NCBI GenBank assembly: GCA_023245215.1
Contig: JAHFKS010000009.1
Location: 1-35,950 of the forward strand
Origin: Candidatus Microgenomates bacterium
Lineage (GTDB): Bacteria; Patescibacteriota; Microgenomatia; UBA1406; GWC2-37-13
DNA length: 35,950 bases
Direction: 5' to 3'
Below, in pieces: positions 14,947 through 22,953 of this stretch; position 1 is the stretch's first letter, and every line of letters begins with the position of its first letter. Under the pieces are notes generated by a model that worked only from the letters and a program-made list of their open reading frames with translations, ran no database searches and was not told where the DNA came from. Made by a program: the position numbers and the translations under genes.

Positions 14947-15987
14947 TTACTTCATGAAAGCAATCATCAGCCCGAAGATAACGAAGATGATAGATACCAG
15001 CCACAGCCTCATAACGATTTTCGGCTCTTCCCAGCCTTTATTCTGAAGATAGAGATGGAAAGGAGAAACCGTAAATATCTTTCTTTTTAAGAATTTTTTG
15101 CCCAGAATCTGAATCAGGGACGAACCGGCTTCAACTACGAATACTCCACCCATTATAGGGAGAGCGAACGCCTTTCCCAGAATGAGTCCGATGACGGCGA
15201 AAGTGGCGCCGAACGAAAGCGCCCCGGTATCACCCATAATAATTCTCGCCGGCCAGATATTAAAATACAAAAAAGCCAGGAGTCCGCCGAGCCAGGCGGC
15301 AATAAAAAGCGACGTCGGGACATCAAGAATGCTTCTGGAAACAACCCAGAAACCGATCAGGGAAAAAGTAAGAATCCCGGAAGCCAGGCCGTCCAAACCA
15401 TCGCTTATATTAACTGCGTTGGCAAAAGCCATAATAATCGCAGTAGAAAATAAAATATAAAAATAGCCGAGGTTAAAGACTCCAAAAAAAGGAATATTGA
15501 TGAAGGAAATTTTTAAATCCTGGAAGAGCCAAAATGAAATTATAAGGGAAAGAATCGCTTCGAGAATTGCTTTGTGCCTGAATCTCAAACCGAAAAAGCC
15601 GTTTTTTCTCCACAAGAAAATTTTGTTTAAATCATCTATTAAACCTAAAAGTCCAAAAGATATGAAAGCGAAAAGAATAATTTTTATTTCAGAAGCAATC
15701 GAAGGATAATTGGTGAGGATTTTCTGACGGAAAAACCAGTAAAGGAAGATAAAGAGAAAAAAAACTATTGTAGTTGTCGCAACAACGAGAATACCCCCGC
15801 CTACAGGAGTGCCTTTTTTGTGGTGGTTGAATTTGTCAAATATTGGCGTCGGCTTGTTAAATAAATCTTTTGTCTTTTGCTCAGCCCTTTGAAATCTAAG
15901 TTTGTACAAAAAATCGATAAAAGGTATGATAAAAATAAAGTTCAGAAAAAAAGAAGCCGAAACGGCCAAAAGATAAATTGACGTCAT
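14947..15987 (-). CDS. mraY: Phospho-MurNAc-pentapeptide transferase MraY
   Basis: An integral membrane enzyme with about ten helices that transfers phospho-MurNAc-peptide to undecaprenyl phosphate, forming lipid I. Conserved parts are TPVGGGILV, GLIDDLNKIF (catalytic Asp pair), NAVNISDGLDGLASG, and MGDTGALSFG. The usual SPxHHHxExxGW near the C-terminus reads SPFHLYLQNKGW, keeping only one His. I start it at ATG 15987, one base after the dgkA stop (TAA-T-ATG), for 346 aa. An in-frame ATG at 16080 would add 31 residues that are the dgkA gene read in another frame and carry no MraY homology. The gene follows dgkA, which fits use of undecaprenyl phosphate. Confidence 0.92.
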   Translation of the reverse strand: MTSIYLLAVSASFFLNFIFIIPFIDFLYKLRFQRAEQKTKDLFNKPTPIFDKFNHHKKGTPVGGGILVVATTTIVFFLFIFLYWFFRQKILTNYPSIASEIKIILFAFISFGLLGLIDDLNKIFLWRKNGFFGLRFRHKAILEAILSLIISFWLFQDLKISFINIPFFGVFNLGYFYILFSTAIIMAFANAVNISDGLDGLASGILTFSLIGFWVVSRSILDVPTSLFIAAWLGGLLAFLYFNIWPARIIMGDTGALSFGATFAVIGLILGKAFALPIMGGVFVVEAGSSLIQILGKKFLKRKIFTVSPFHLYLQNKGWEEPKIVMRLWLVSIIFVIFGLMIAFMK

Positions 15988-15988
15988 A

Positions 15989-16339
15989 TTAAATAATCTT
16001 GGGAATAAAAATAAAACAGACGATGATAAATGAACCAACCGCATAAATGAGCATAGCCGCCGCCGCCACGTCTTTGGCAATCTTTATATCCTCTCTTATT
16101 TTTCTGTCGATGGCGTCAGTAGTCTGCTCGAGCCCAGTGTTGAGAGTCTCTATGACCAGCCCGACTGTAATAAGAAATATAATCAGAAGAAATTCAAAAT
16201 AAGAAATCTTAAACCAGATGCCGGCAATCACCGCCAATAGGGAAAGCGTTATGTGGACTTTGTAGTTTGGCTGGGTTTTTAAGGCCCAAATCAAACCGTC
16301 ATAAGCATGTTTGACGGAAATCGTGTGTCGTTTAAGCAT
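15989..16339 (-). CDS. dgkA: Diacylglycerol kinase-family lipid kinase, probably undecaprenol kinase
   Basis: The 116-aa membrane protein has three transmembrane helices. Conserved catalytic and metal-binding elements are VIETLNTGLEQTTDAI (Glu64) and IAKDVAAAAMLI. The N-terminus HAYDGLIWALKTQPNYKVH is the usual family start. The Gram-positive members phosphorylate undecaprenol. Its place directly before mraY, which consumes undecaprenyl phosphate, makes that role more likely here than diacylglycerol recycling. The first 8 bp overlap the end of yvcK. Confidence 0.9.
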   Translation of the reverse strand: MLKRHTISVKHAYDGLIWALKTQPNYKVHITLSLLAVIAGIWFKISYFEFLLIIFLITVGLVIETLNTGLEQTTDAIDRKIREDIKIAKDVAAAAMLIYAVGSFIIVCFIFIPKII

Positions 16340-17300
16340 AAAATATTTTGTTGAGAATTTTTGCCACTTTATCAGCGTCGTGCCTCAAAATGCTGACATA
16401 TCTTTCATCGGACGGGTTTTTGACAATTTTTTCATTGTCGACCATATCGTCTTCGATGATTTTGTAACCATTGTTCTTAATATCGTTGGCAACTTCGACT
16501 TCATCGTATCTCTTATAAATTCCCAAGATGTCTCTTGGAATCGAGCCGTTGTTAAGCAATACATAGTCGGGCTCGCGGCCGAGGTATTTTATCAAGTCAG
16601 CCAGATGGTCTGATGCGCGATAGTATGTCGTCTGCCCGGACTTAGTCATTAAATTCATTATATATACTATTTTGGCCTGGCTTTTAACGATTGACTCTTT
16701 TACTCCGTCAACAAGGAGCACTGGGATAATGCTGGTATAAAGATCACCGGGACCGATAACAATAAAGTCTGCTTCTTTAATAGCGGTAACAGCATTTTTG
16801 TTAACCGCACCTGCAGGATCAAGATAAGCTTTTTTTATCCGGCTCTTTTCCGAATGGTTCTCGTCTATTAATCCCTCGCCGGTAACGATTTTGCCGTTCT
16901 CATACTCGGCCACCAGATGGACTTTATCTTTAGTGACAGGAATAACTTTGCCTTTGGTTTTTAACACGTAAGAAGCAGTCTCTATTGCTTCGTCGTAAGA
17001 ATCACTCACTTTTTCCAGGGCTGCCAAAAAAATATTGCCGAAATTGTGGCCTTTAAAATCGCCGTTTTCGAAACGGTACAAAAACAGTTTTCTCCAAAGA
17101 GCAGGAGCATCAGATAAAGCCACTAAACACTGACGAAGGTCTCCAGGAGGCAAAACTCCCAGCTGGTCCCTCAGTTTTCCCGTCGAACCGCCAGAATCCA
17201 TCATTGTTACGACGACCGATAATTCTAAAGGGAAATTTTTTAAACCAGAAAGGACGACAAAAGTACCGGTGCCGCCGCCTATTACTGTAATTTTTTTCAT
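16332..17300 (-). CDS. yvcK: YvcK/GlmR-type regulator of cell-wall precursor metabolism (CofD-like fold)
   Basis: The 322-aa cytoplasmic protein starts KKITVIGGGTGTFVVLSGLK, followed by VVVTMMDSGGSTGKLRDQ and LPPGDLRQCLVALSD, all hallmarks of the YvcK family. IVIGPGDLYTSIIPVLLVDG is a further signature. In other bacteria YvcK binds UDP-GlcNAc and directs carbon into peptidoglycan precursors. Its ATG overlaps the stop of the GlmU-like gene as ATGA, so the regulator and a probable UDP-sugar-forming enzyme are made together. In Firmicutes yvcK is usually next to rapZ and whiA, which are absent here. Confidence 0.92.
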   Translation of the reverse strand: MKKITVIGGGTGTFVVLSGLKNFPLELSVVVTMMDSGGSTGKLRDQLGVLPPGDLRQCLVALSDAPALWRKLFLYRFENGDFKGHNFGNIFLAALEKVSDSYDEAIETASYVLKTKGKVIPVTKDKVHLVAEYENGKIVTGEGLIDENHSEKSRIKKAYLDPAGAVNKNAVTAIKEADFIVIGPGDLYTSIIPVLLVDGVKESIVKSQAKIVYIMNLMTKSGQTTYYRASDHLADLIKYLGREPDYVLLNNGSIPRDILGIYKRYDEVEVANDIKNNGYKIIEDDMVDNEKIVKNPSDERYVSILRHDADKVAKILNKIFYA

Positions 17301-18571
17301 ATGTTTAGGTTAATCTTCTCTTCGCCGCCGCTCAAATAAGTTTTTTCGTCTAAATCATAAGTGACGATTTCGCCCGGACCGACCCAGGTTTTTTTGCCTA
17401 TTTTCACACCCGGTGTAATCGTGGCATTGACGCCTATCTTGACTTCCCGCCCGACAATCGCGCCGAGCTTTGACAGGTAGGTATCGACTTTATCATCGCC
17501 CAAATATGAACCGACTGTTTCATTGTCAAAACGCAGATTGGCCGTCAACGCCTGGGCGCCCATTGTCACTTCATCGGAAAGGACTGAATCACCCACATAA
17601 TTGCGGTGAAGGAAGACTTTGTTGCCGATATATGAACGGGCGACTTCGGTATATGACCCAACCAGGCAGTCCTCATCGATCTGACTTTCTCTGATAAGCG
17701 AAAAATCGCCGATAACGGTATTGTCCCCGATATACGTCGGCCCGACTATTTTTGCAAAATCCCCGACAACGACATTTTCTCCGATAACAACAAGACCTTG
17801 AATTTCAGATTTTTTGGAAATTTTTGCCGACTTGGCAATGACTGTTTTTTTGATCCCGGCCAACGATGATTTCATCATGGTCAAAACATTCCAGGAGAAT
17901 TTTAGAGTCTCCCAGTCGCCTTCATAAATGAGGTGGGTTCTTTTTATTTCAGATTTGAGGATATGGTTCAACGCCTGTTCATAATGGTCGTCTTTTTTTG
18001 TCCTGACCGCATCTACAGCTGAAGCCAAAATTGAAAAATCAGAGACATAGTCCAAAACCAGCTTGACTACGTTTGAAGGCAGGTCGTCTTTTTTTGGCTT
18101 CTCCACTACTTCAACCACTTCTTTGTCATTATTGAATTTAAAATAGCCTCCTGAAAAAAATTCGTTGTGTTTTTTTCCGAATAAAACCAGTTTATTCTGT
18201 TCGTGGGAAAAAGCGGCTATTTTTTCGAGGATCGAATAGTCAACGACGTCGTTGGCGTTGACAACTAAAGCTTCACCTTTGACGAGATTTTTTACCGAAG
18301 AGATTGCACCGGCCTGTCCGCCGGCATCATCTTTCTGAATAACAATATCGACGTTCAGAGGCAGGCTGGCATTATCTATCAGCCTTTTTATGGCGACGGC
18401 GTTGGATTTGTGGGCAATGATAAAAATATTTTCACTATAAGGAGCAATTTCTTCGACTTGGTTTAAAATAAGGGGTTTCCCCAAAAAAGAAAATAAAACC
18501 TTGTTTTCAAGAGGCCAAAACCGCGTACTATCGCCCCCGGCCAATAAAAGAACGTTTTTTATCTTCCTCAT
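17297..18571 (-). CDS. GlmU-like bifunctional sugar-1-phosphate nucleotidyltransferase/left-handed beta-helix protein
   Basis: The 424-aa protein has an N-terminal nucleotidyltransferase domain (about 1-230) with NVLLLAGGDSTRFWPLENK and VVNANDVVDYS. The C-terminal left-handed parallel beta-helix (about 240-415) is made of hexapeptide repeats such as IGENVVVGDFAKIVGPTYIG and ends VWVG-like with TPGVKIGKKTWVGPGEIV. This layout fits GlmU or related archaeal-type sugar-phosphate uridylyl/acetyltransferases. The canonical LAAGxGTRM is changed to LAGGDSTRF, so acetyltransferase activity and substrate are unproven. Location between murA and yvcK suggests UDP-GlcNAc supply. A leaderless promoter in the gap after murA and the 4-bp overlap with yvcK define a likely transcription unit. 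Confidence 0.8.
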   Translation of the reverse strand: MRKIKNVLLLAGGDSTRFWPLENKVLFSFLGKPLILNQVEEIAPYSENIFIIAHKSNAVAIKRLIDNASLPLNVDIVIQKDDAGGQAGAISSVKNLVKGEALVVNANDVVDYSILEKIAAFSHEQNKLVLFGKKHNEFFSGGYFKFNNDKEVVEVVEKPKKDDLPSNVVKLVLDYVSDFSILASAVDAVRTKKDDHYEQALNHILKSEIKRTHLIYEGDWETLKFSWNVLTMMKSSLAGIKKTVIAKSAKISKKSEIQGLVVIGENVVVGDFAKIVGPTYIGDNTVIGDFSLIRESQIDEDCLVGSYTEVARSYIGNKVFLHRNYVGDSVLSDEVTMGAQALTANLRFDNETVGSYLGDDKVDTYLSKLGAIVGREVKIGVNATITPGVKIGKKTWVGPGEIVTYDLDEKTYLSGGEEKINLNI

Positions 18572-18577
18572 ATGTCA

Positions 18578-18586
18578 ATTTTAACA
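18578..18586 (-). promoter_or_regulatory. Extended -10 promoter of the GlmU-like gene
   Basis: The minus strand carries TGTTAAAAT (18586-18578), an extended -10, in the 17-bp gap after murA. It ends 6 nt before the ATG at 18571. No -35 box is evident. Confidence 0.45.
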
Positions 18587-18588
18587 CA

Positions 18589-19911
18589 TTAAATCTTCTT
18601 TATCTCTCCGCCCAGCTTGGATACTTTGCCAACAAAGTCCTCATATCCGCGCTCTAAAATTGAGACGCCGTTGACGACTGATTCGCCGCGAGCGGCCAAA
18701 GCCGCAGTCGCCAGACTGGCGCCGGCGCGAAGGTCAGCGATGTTCAAAACACCGCCATGGAGTTTGACCGGTCCTTCAATTTCAATCGTCTGAATGTATC
18801 TTTTGTTCTTTTTATAATTGAAAAAATAATGCTCCTGGGGCTTGTCTACTTTATTTTCGACAAATCTCATTCTGGCGCCCAGTTTTTTCAACTCTTCGAC
18901 ATATGAAAACCTATTTTCAAAAACGCGCTCGTTTATAGTCGACCTGCCTTGAGCTTGCGTCATCAATATTGCCCAGTTGGGCTGCCAGTCAGTCATAAAC
19001 CCGGGATGAGGAGTAGTTTCAACGCTAACTGCTTTTAAAGATTCTACCGCTTCAAAAAAAAGAGAGTTTTCTTTTTCTTTGACTTCAGCACCAGCCTGTT
19101 TTAGCTTGTCTAAGAATACAGAAATATGGCTTGGAATAATATTTTCTATTCTGATCTTACCTCCGGTCGCCAAAGCTAAACAAATATAAGTAACCGCCTC
19201 ATTTCTATCAGAGATAATTTTGAATGGCCGCTTAAAAGCAAGTTTGTCCACTCCGGTAATTTCCACCAAGCTGTTTTTTTTGGTTATTTTTGCACCGCTA
19301 TCATTTAAAAATTCGATAAGATTGTCTATCTCTGGTTCGTGGCTGCAGTTTTCTAAAGTTATCTTTCCTTTGCCGAAAACTGAGAGCATAATCAAAAGCT
19401 CGGTACCTGTATGGCTTGGCTTGGAAAACCGGTAGCTTCCAGCTGGTTTTCCAGTCATTTTAGCTTCATAATAACCTGTCCTCGAATTATATTTCACAAT
19501 GACTCCTAAATTTTTCATGCCGTCGACAATCCTGTCTATAGGCCTGGCGCCGATACGGCAGCCCCCGGGATTTGGCACATAGCAGTTGGCAAATTTATAT
19601 AAGAGAGGCGCAAAAAGCATAAACGAAACCCTGATTTTTGAAGCATATAGCAGGTCGACTTTGTTCAAATTGAGAGACGTCGGATCTATCTCGACCTGGT
19701 TTTGGGAAATAAAGTCTGCCTTTGCCCCCAAAGCTCTTATTAAATGAAGCAGTTCGATGACGTCGTTTATCCTGGGGACATTATCCAAGACTACTTTTTC
19801 GCTGAACAAAAGCGAGGCTATAATCATCTTTAAAGCGGCATTTTTTGCTCCGGACAGTTTTACCGAACCTGCCAATTTCCTGCCGCCTTTAATTATGTAT
19901 GAATCTTCCAT
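18589..19911 (-). CDS. murA: UDP-GlcNAc 1-carboxyvinyltransferase MurA
   Basis: The 440-aa enzyme performs the first committed peptidoglycan step, adding enolpyruvate to UDP-GlcNAc. Lys23-Asn24 in LSGAKNAALK and RVSFMLFAPLL are substrate-binding elements. Cys118 in NPGGCRIGARPID is the PEP-binding cysteine attacked by fosfomycin, so this enzyme should be fosfomycin-sensitive in principle. Further matches are HTGTELLIMLS, FMTDWQPNWAILMTQAQG and LRAGASLATAALAA. It follows the murC-murB fusion by one base (TAA-T-ATG). Confidence 0.96.
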   Translation of the reverse strand: MEDSYIIKGGRKLAGSVKLSGAKNAALKMIIASLLFSEKVVLDNVPRINDVIELLHLIRALGAKADFISQNQVEIDPTSLNLNKVDLLYASKIRVSFMLFAPLLYKFANCYVPNPGGCRIGARPIDRIVDGMKNLGVIVKYNSRTGYYEAKMTGKPAGSYRFSKPSHTGTELLIMLSVFGKGKITLENCSHEPEIDNLIEFLNDSGAKITKKNSLVEITGVDKLAFKRPFKIISDRNEAVTYICLALATGGKIRIENIIPSHISVFLDKLKQAGAEVKEKENSLFFEAVESLKAVSVETTPHPGFMTDWQPNWAILMTQAQGRSTINERVFENRFSYVEELKKLGARMRFVENKVDKPQEHYFFNYKKNKRYIQTIEIEGPVKLHGGVLNIADLRAGASLATAALAARGESVVNGVSILERGYEDFVGKVSKLGGEIKKI

Positions 19912-19912
19912 A

Positions 19913-22189
19913 TTATATAACGATGACCTCTTCTTTCAATTCTATATCAAACTTGTCTTTAACTTTTGACTTAATAATGTTCAAAAGCTTTATCAAATCT
20001 TCGCTCTTGCCTTTGCCGCGGTTAATAATAAAATTGGCATGGATTGGAGAAACATAATAATCTCCGACAGAATAATTCTTGAGCCCGGCTTTATCTATCA
20101 AATAACCAGCGGAAATTTTGCCTGGATTCCGAAAAAAACACCCGCTGGACGCTATTCCGAACGGCTGGGTTTTTTTCCTATAAGCAAGGGCCCAGTCGGC
20201 CTTTTCCTTAATCGTTGCCGGGTCTTCTTTTTTTAACTTAAAAACCGCTTCGAGAATAATTTCTCCCGTCTTCTGGAGTATGGAATAATCATAGCCGAAT
20301 TTAAAATAATTTCGGTTTACTTTTTTTACTCTGCCTTCTGCATCCATTAGATAAGCATAAATAAGATAGTCGCCAAAATAAACCATCGGCTTTGTCCATT
20401 TGGAATTCATATAAATTGCCCCGCCGACAGTACCGGGCAGACCCTGGTGGTATTCAAAACCGCTCCAGCCGTTTTGAATTGACTTAGCAATTAAAAGGGA
20501 AACGGGATAGCCCGAAGAGACGGAAACAGTCGCATAATCTTTATTTTCCTCAATGACTTTCAGATCAATATAATTATTTTTTAACACCAAACCCGGCAAT
20601 GTTTTTTTTGTGATCGCCAAATTGCTGCCTCCTCCAAGCATCAGTAAAGGTGTATGATTTTCCAATGAATATTTTTTGGCGCTCAATAGTTCTTCCCTAT
20701 TTTTTGCCTCGACAAAATTTTCTGCTTTCACTTTAGTCCTCAAGGTCAAAAAATGCGACAGGTCTTTGTTTTTCTCTATTTTTAAATTTTTCCCGCCGAT
20801 GACGGGATTAATTTCATTTATCATTTTTATTAGTTTATCTTTTAGCTTATAAACATTCCCCGCCCCCATAGTAAAAACCACGTCGCCTTTTCGCAGGATT
20901 TTTTCCAGTTGCTTAATCAAGAGTGATTCCGATTCAACATAAATAAGATTTTCCGTTCCTTTAACGATATCTTTTGAATCGACTTTAAACTGGCTGCCTT
21001 TTTCCCTGGCTGAAGCAAAGATCGGCATGACTAAACCAACGTCAGCCGAAGACAAGCTTTCTCTGAATTCTTTCAGCAAAAAGTTTGTCCTCGAAAAAGT
21101 ATGAGGCTGGAAAATGACAATGATTCTTTTCTGCTTGAACCTGTCTTTTGCCGCATTGATTGTCGCCTGAATTTCAGCCGGATGGTGGGCGTAGTCGTCA
21201 AACAGATAACTGCCTTCTTTTACGTAAACCCTTTCAAACCTTCTTTCTGCGCCTTTGAATCCCAAGACTGCTTTCCTAATCTTTTCCGCTTTAAAACCCA
21301 GATGAAGCAACTGGACAATTACGGAAGAAGCATTGGCAATATTATGTTTTCCGTAAAGGGAGATTTCAAACCGGCCGACTCTCTTGATTTCAAATTTTGA
21401 TCCGGTTTCATTAGTCGACCAATTGAGTATCTGATAATCAGCATTGTCTGAAAATCCGTAGCCAAAAGCTTTGCCTGCTTTTATATTTTTGGAGAATAAC
21501 CAAAGATTGGCATCATCAACATTCAGGATTAATTTTTTTTTGCCGAAAAATTTATAGAAGGCGGTTTTTGTTTCTTCAATGTTTTTGTAGACGTCCGGGT
21601 GGTCAAAGTCAATGTTCGTACAGATTATCCAGTCGGGGTCCAGTTTAAAAAACTTCGGAGTCTTGTCCTCTGGCGGATTGACGCCGTATTCATCAGCTTC
21701 AACGACAAAATACTTATTGCTTTGGTAGTCGCTTCCCTGGTTTCCGGTAAAAAACGGCACGCCGACTGTATATGAAGGACTGGCATTCAACCTTTTCAGG
21801 GCGTAGCTCAATAATGAAGAAGTAGTGGTTTTACCGTGGCAGCCGCTGACGGCAATTTTTGTTTCAAAGCCGGACATCAATTCCCCCAATAGTTGAGCCT
21901 GGGAAATAATTCGGATTTTTCGATTGCGGGCTTCAACTATTAAAGGGTTATTCAAGCCTGTATGGGCAGCTGAATAAACAATTAAGTCGACATCTTTTGG
22001 AAGTTTTTTAGGATTAAAACCTGCCAACCAGCTGATTTTGTTATCTTTGAGGAGCTTGTCCGTGATAAATACTTCCTCGACATCCGAGCCTCCGACTTTT
22101 TTACCCATCTTCTTTAAAACCACCGCCAAATTTGCCATGGCGACGCCTTTTATTCCGACAAAAAATATGTTTTTAGCTTGTTTTAGCAT
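19913..22189 (-). CDS. MurC-MurB fusion: UDP-MurNAc:L-Ala ligase plus UDP-enolpyruvyl-GlcNAc reductase
   Basis: A 758-aa two-domain protein. Residues 1 to about 460 are MurC, with the N-terminal FVGIKGVAMANLAVVL, the ATP loop GCHGKTTT (116-123), EADEYG, TNIDFDHPD, GKHNIANASS and DDYAHHPAEI. Residues about 465-758 are MurB, with the FAD loop LMLGGGSNLAI (517-527), GLPGTVGGAIYMN and ASSGCFFRNPG (680-690). It would catalyse two successive steps, MurB then MurC, after MurA. The proton-donor position normally held by Ser appears to be Cys684. The ligase loop has Cys where Thr is usual. No frameshift is seen at the junction. A -10 box precedes it, and murA follows one base later. Confidence 0.93.
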   Translation of the reverse strand: MLKQAKNIFFVGIKGVAMANLAVVLKKMGKKVGGSDVEEVFITDKLLKDNKISWLAGFNPKKLPKDVDLIVYSAAHTGLNNPLIVEARNRKIRIISQAQLLGELMSGFETKIAVSGCHGKTTTSSLLSYALKRLNASPSYTVGVPFFTGNQGSDYQSNKYFVVEADEYGVNPPEDKTPKFFKLDPDWIICTNIDFDHPDVYKNIEETKTAFYKFFGKKKLILNVDDANLWLFSKNIKAGKAFGYGFSDNADYQILNWSTNETGSKFEIKRVGRFEISLYGKHNIANASSVIVQLLHLGFKAEKIRKAVLGFKGAERRFERVYVKEGSYLFDDYAHHPAEIQATINAAKDRFKQKRIIVIFQPHTFSRTNFLLKEFRESLSSADVGLVMPIFASAREKGSQFKVDSKDIVKGTENLIYVESESLLIKQLEKILRKGDVVFTMGAGNVYKLKDKLIKMINEINPVIGGKNLKIEKNKDLSHFLTLRTKVKAENFVEAKNREELLSAKKYSLENHTPLLMLGGGSNLAITKKTLPGLVLKNNYIDLKVIEENKDYATVSVSSGYPVSLLIAKSIQNGWSGFEYHQGLPGTVGGAIYMNSKWTKPMVYFGDYLIYAYLMDAEGRVKKVNRNYFKFGYDYSILQKTGEIILEAVFKLKKEDPATIKEKADWALAYRKKTQPFGIASSGCFFRNPGKISAGYLIDKAGLKNYSVGDYYVSPIHANFIINRGKGKSEDLIKLLNIIKSKVKDKFDIELKEEVIVI
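19958..19974. repeat. Short dispersed repeat, copy in murC-murB (second copy 23584-23600)
   Basis: The 17-mer TTTAACTTTTGACTTAA at 19958-19974 occurs identically at 23584-23600 in murE. Thirteen of its bases (ACTTTTGACTTAA) also occur at 2768-2780 in rplU. The murE copy is read in a different frame (LSQKLKG) from the murC-murB copy (IKSKVKD), so shared protein sequence does not explain it. I see no further full copies. Confidence 0.5.
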
Positions 22190-22200
22190 TCTAATGTCTT

Positions 22201-22206
22201 ATTATA
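22201..22206 (-). promoter_or_regulatory. -10 box before the murC-murB fusion gene
   Basis: TATAAT on the minus strand (22206-22201) lies in the 26-bp gap between pgeF and murC-murB and ends 11 nt before the ATG at 22189. The -35 region is weak. It may add transcription inside the operon. Confidence 0.4.
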
Positions 22207-22215
22207 CTAAAAAAA

Positions 22216-22953
22216 TTAGGTCATTAAGACGAAGCTGAACATTTCTCCGTAGTCGGCTTTTTTGTCACGCCTGAAGGAAAAGAAACGCTCTTCGTCGCAT
22301 TTGGTGCAAAAAGGGAAAAAATCGATGTTCTCTTTTTTGAGGCCTTTTTCCAAAAGCAGCAGGTAATTCAATAAAGCCAAGTTTAGATGCCATTGGCCGC
22401 TTCTGCGGTGGAAAATTTTGTCAGTGTAGCCGTCAAACTCCTCCCTGAATTCATAGTACCTGTCATCGTCGATGTTATAACAGCATTCGCCTATTGTCGG
22501 CCCCAAGGCTATTTTGATTGAATCAAGCGCCGCTCCATTTTCAACCATTTTGTCGACCATTTTTTGCGCCATCCTTTTGACGCTGCCGCGCCATCCTTGG
22601 TGCGAAATTCCGACGACGCCCTGGCTTTTATCAGCGTATATTAAAGGCAGGCAGTCGGCGGTAACCACAGTCAAAACGACTCCTTTTTCTTTCGTGATGA
22701 GGCCGTCGGTTTCCTCTCTCTTCTCAAGATTTTCATTGTTTTTGGAGTTGAATACTTCAAGATTGATTGAGTGTATCTGTTCGGGAATGACAACTTTTTT
22801 ATAAGCGATGTAGTTCGAGTCGAAAAATTTGAAGATGTTTTCGATGTGGTATTTGCCGTCTCCCAATGGCTTGGTCGAAAAGCCGGAAAAAATAGCATTG
22901 TCATTTATGAAGGAGGAGTAATAGATTTTCAAATCAGGCTCGTAGATAATCAT
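22216..22953 (-). CDS. pgeF: PgeF/YfiH-family peptidoglycan editing factor (multicopper polyphenol oxidase/LACC1-like)
   Basis: A 245-aa cytoplasmic protein of the DUF152/LACC1 family. Conserved elements are VIPEQIHSINL, ETDGLIT, VVTADCLPLIYAD, VGISHQGWRGSVKRMAQKMV, LGPTIGECCY and the C-terminal TKCDEERFFSFRRD, including the His-Cys-His metal ligands. Family members act as purine nucleoside phosphorylase/adenosine deaminase-like enzymes. E. coli PgeF (YfiH) keeps wrong residues out of the peptide stem. The neighbouring murE and murC fit that editing role. I start it at ATG 22953, overlapping the murE stop as ATGA. A frame from 23016 adds 21 residues that are only murE sequence. Confidence 0.9.
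   Translation of the reverse strand: MIIYEPDLKIYYSSFINDNAIFSGFSTKPLGDGKYHIENIFKFFDSNYIAYKKVVIPEQIHSINLEVFNSKNNENLEKREETDGLITKEKGVVLTVVTADCLPLIYADKSQGVVGISHQGWRGSVKRMAQKMVDKMVENGAALDSIKIALGPTIGECCYNIDDDRYYEFREEFDGYTDKIFHRRSGQWHLNLALLNYLLLLEKGLKKENIDFFPFCTKCDEERFFSFRRDKKADYGEMFSFVLMT

Noticed and set aside
15988-16080. N-terminal extension of MraY
   Set aside because: These codons are dgkA read in another frame; MraY homology begins at the ATG one base after the dgkA stop.
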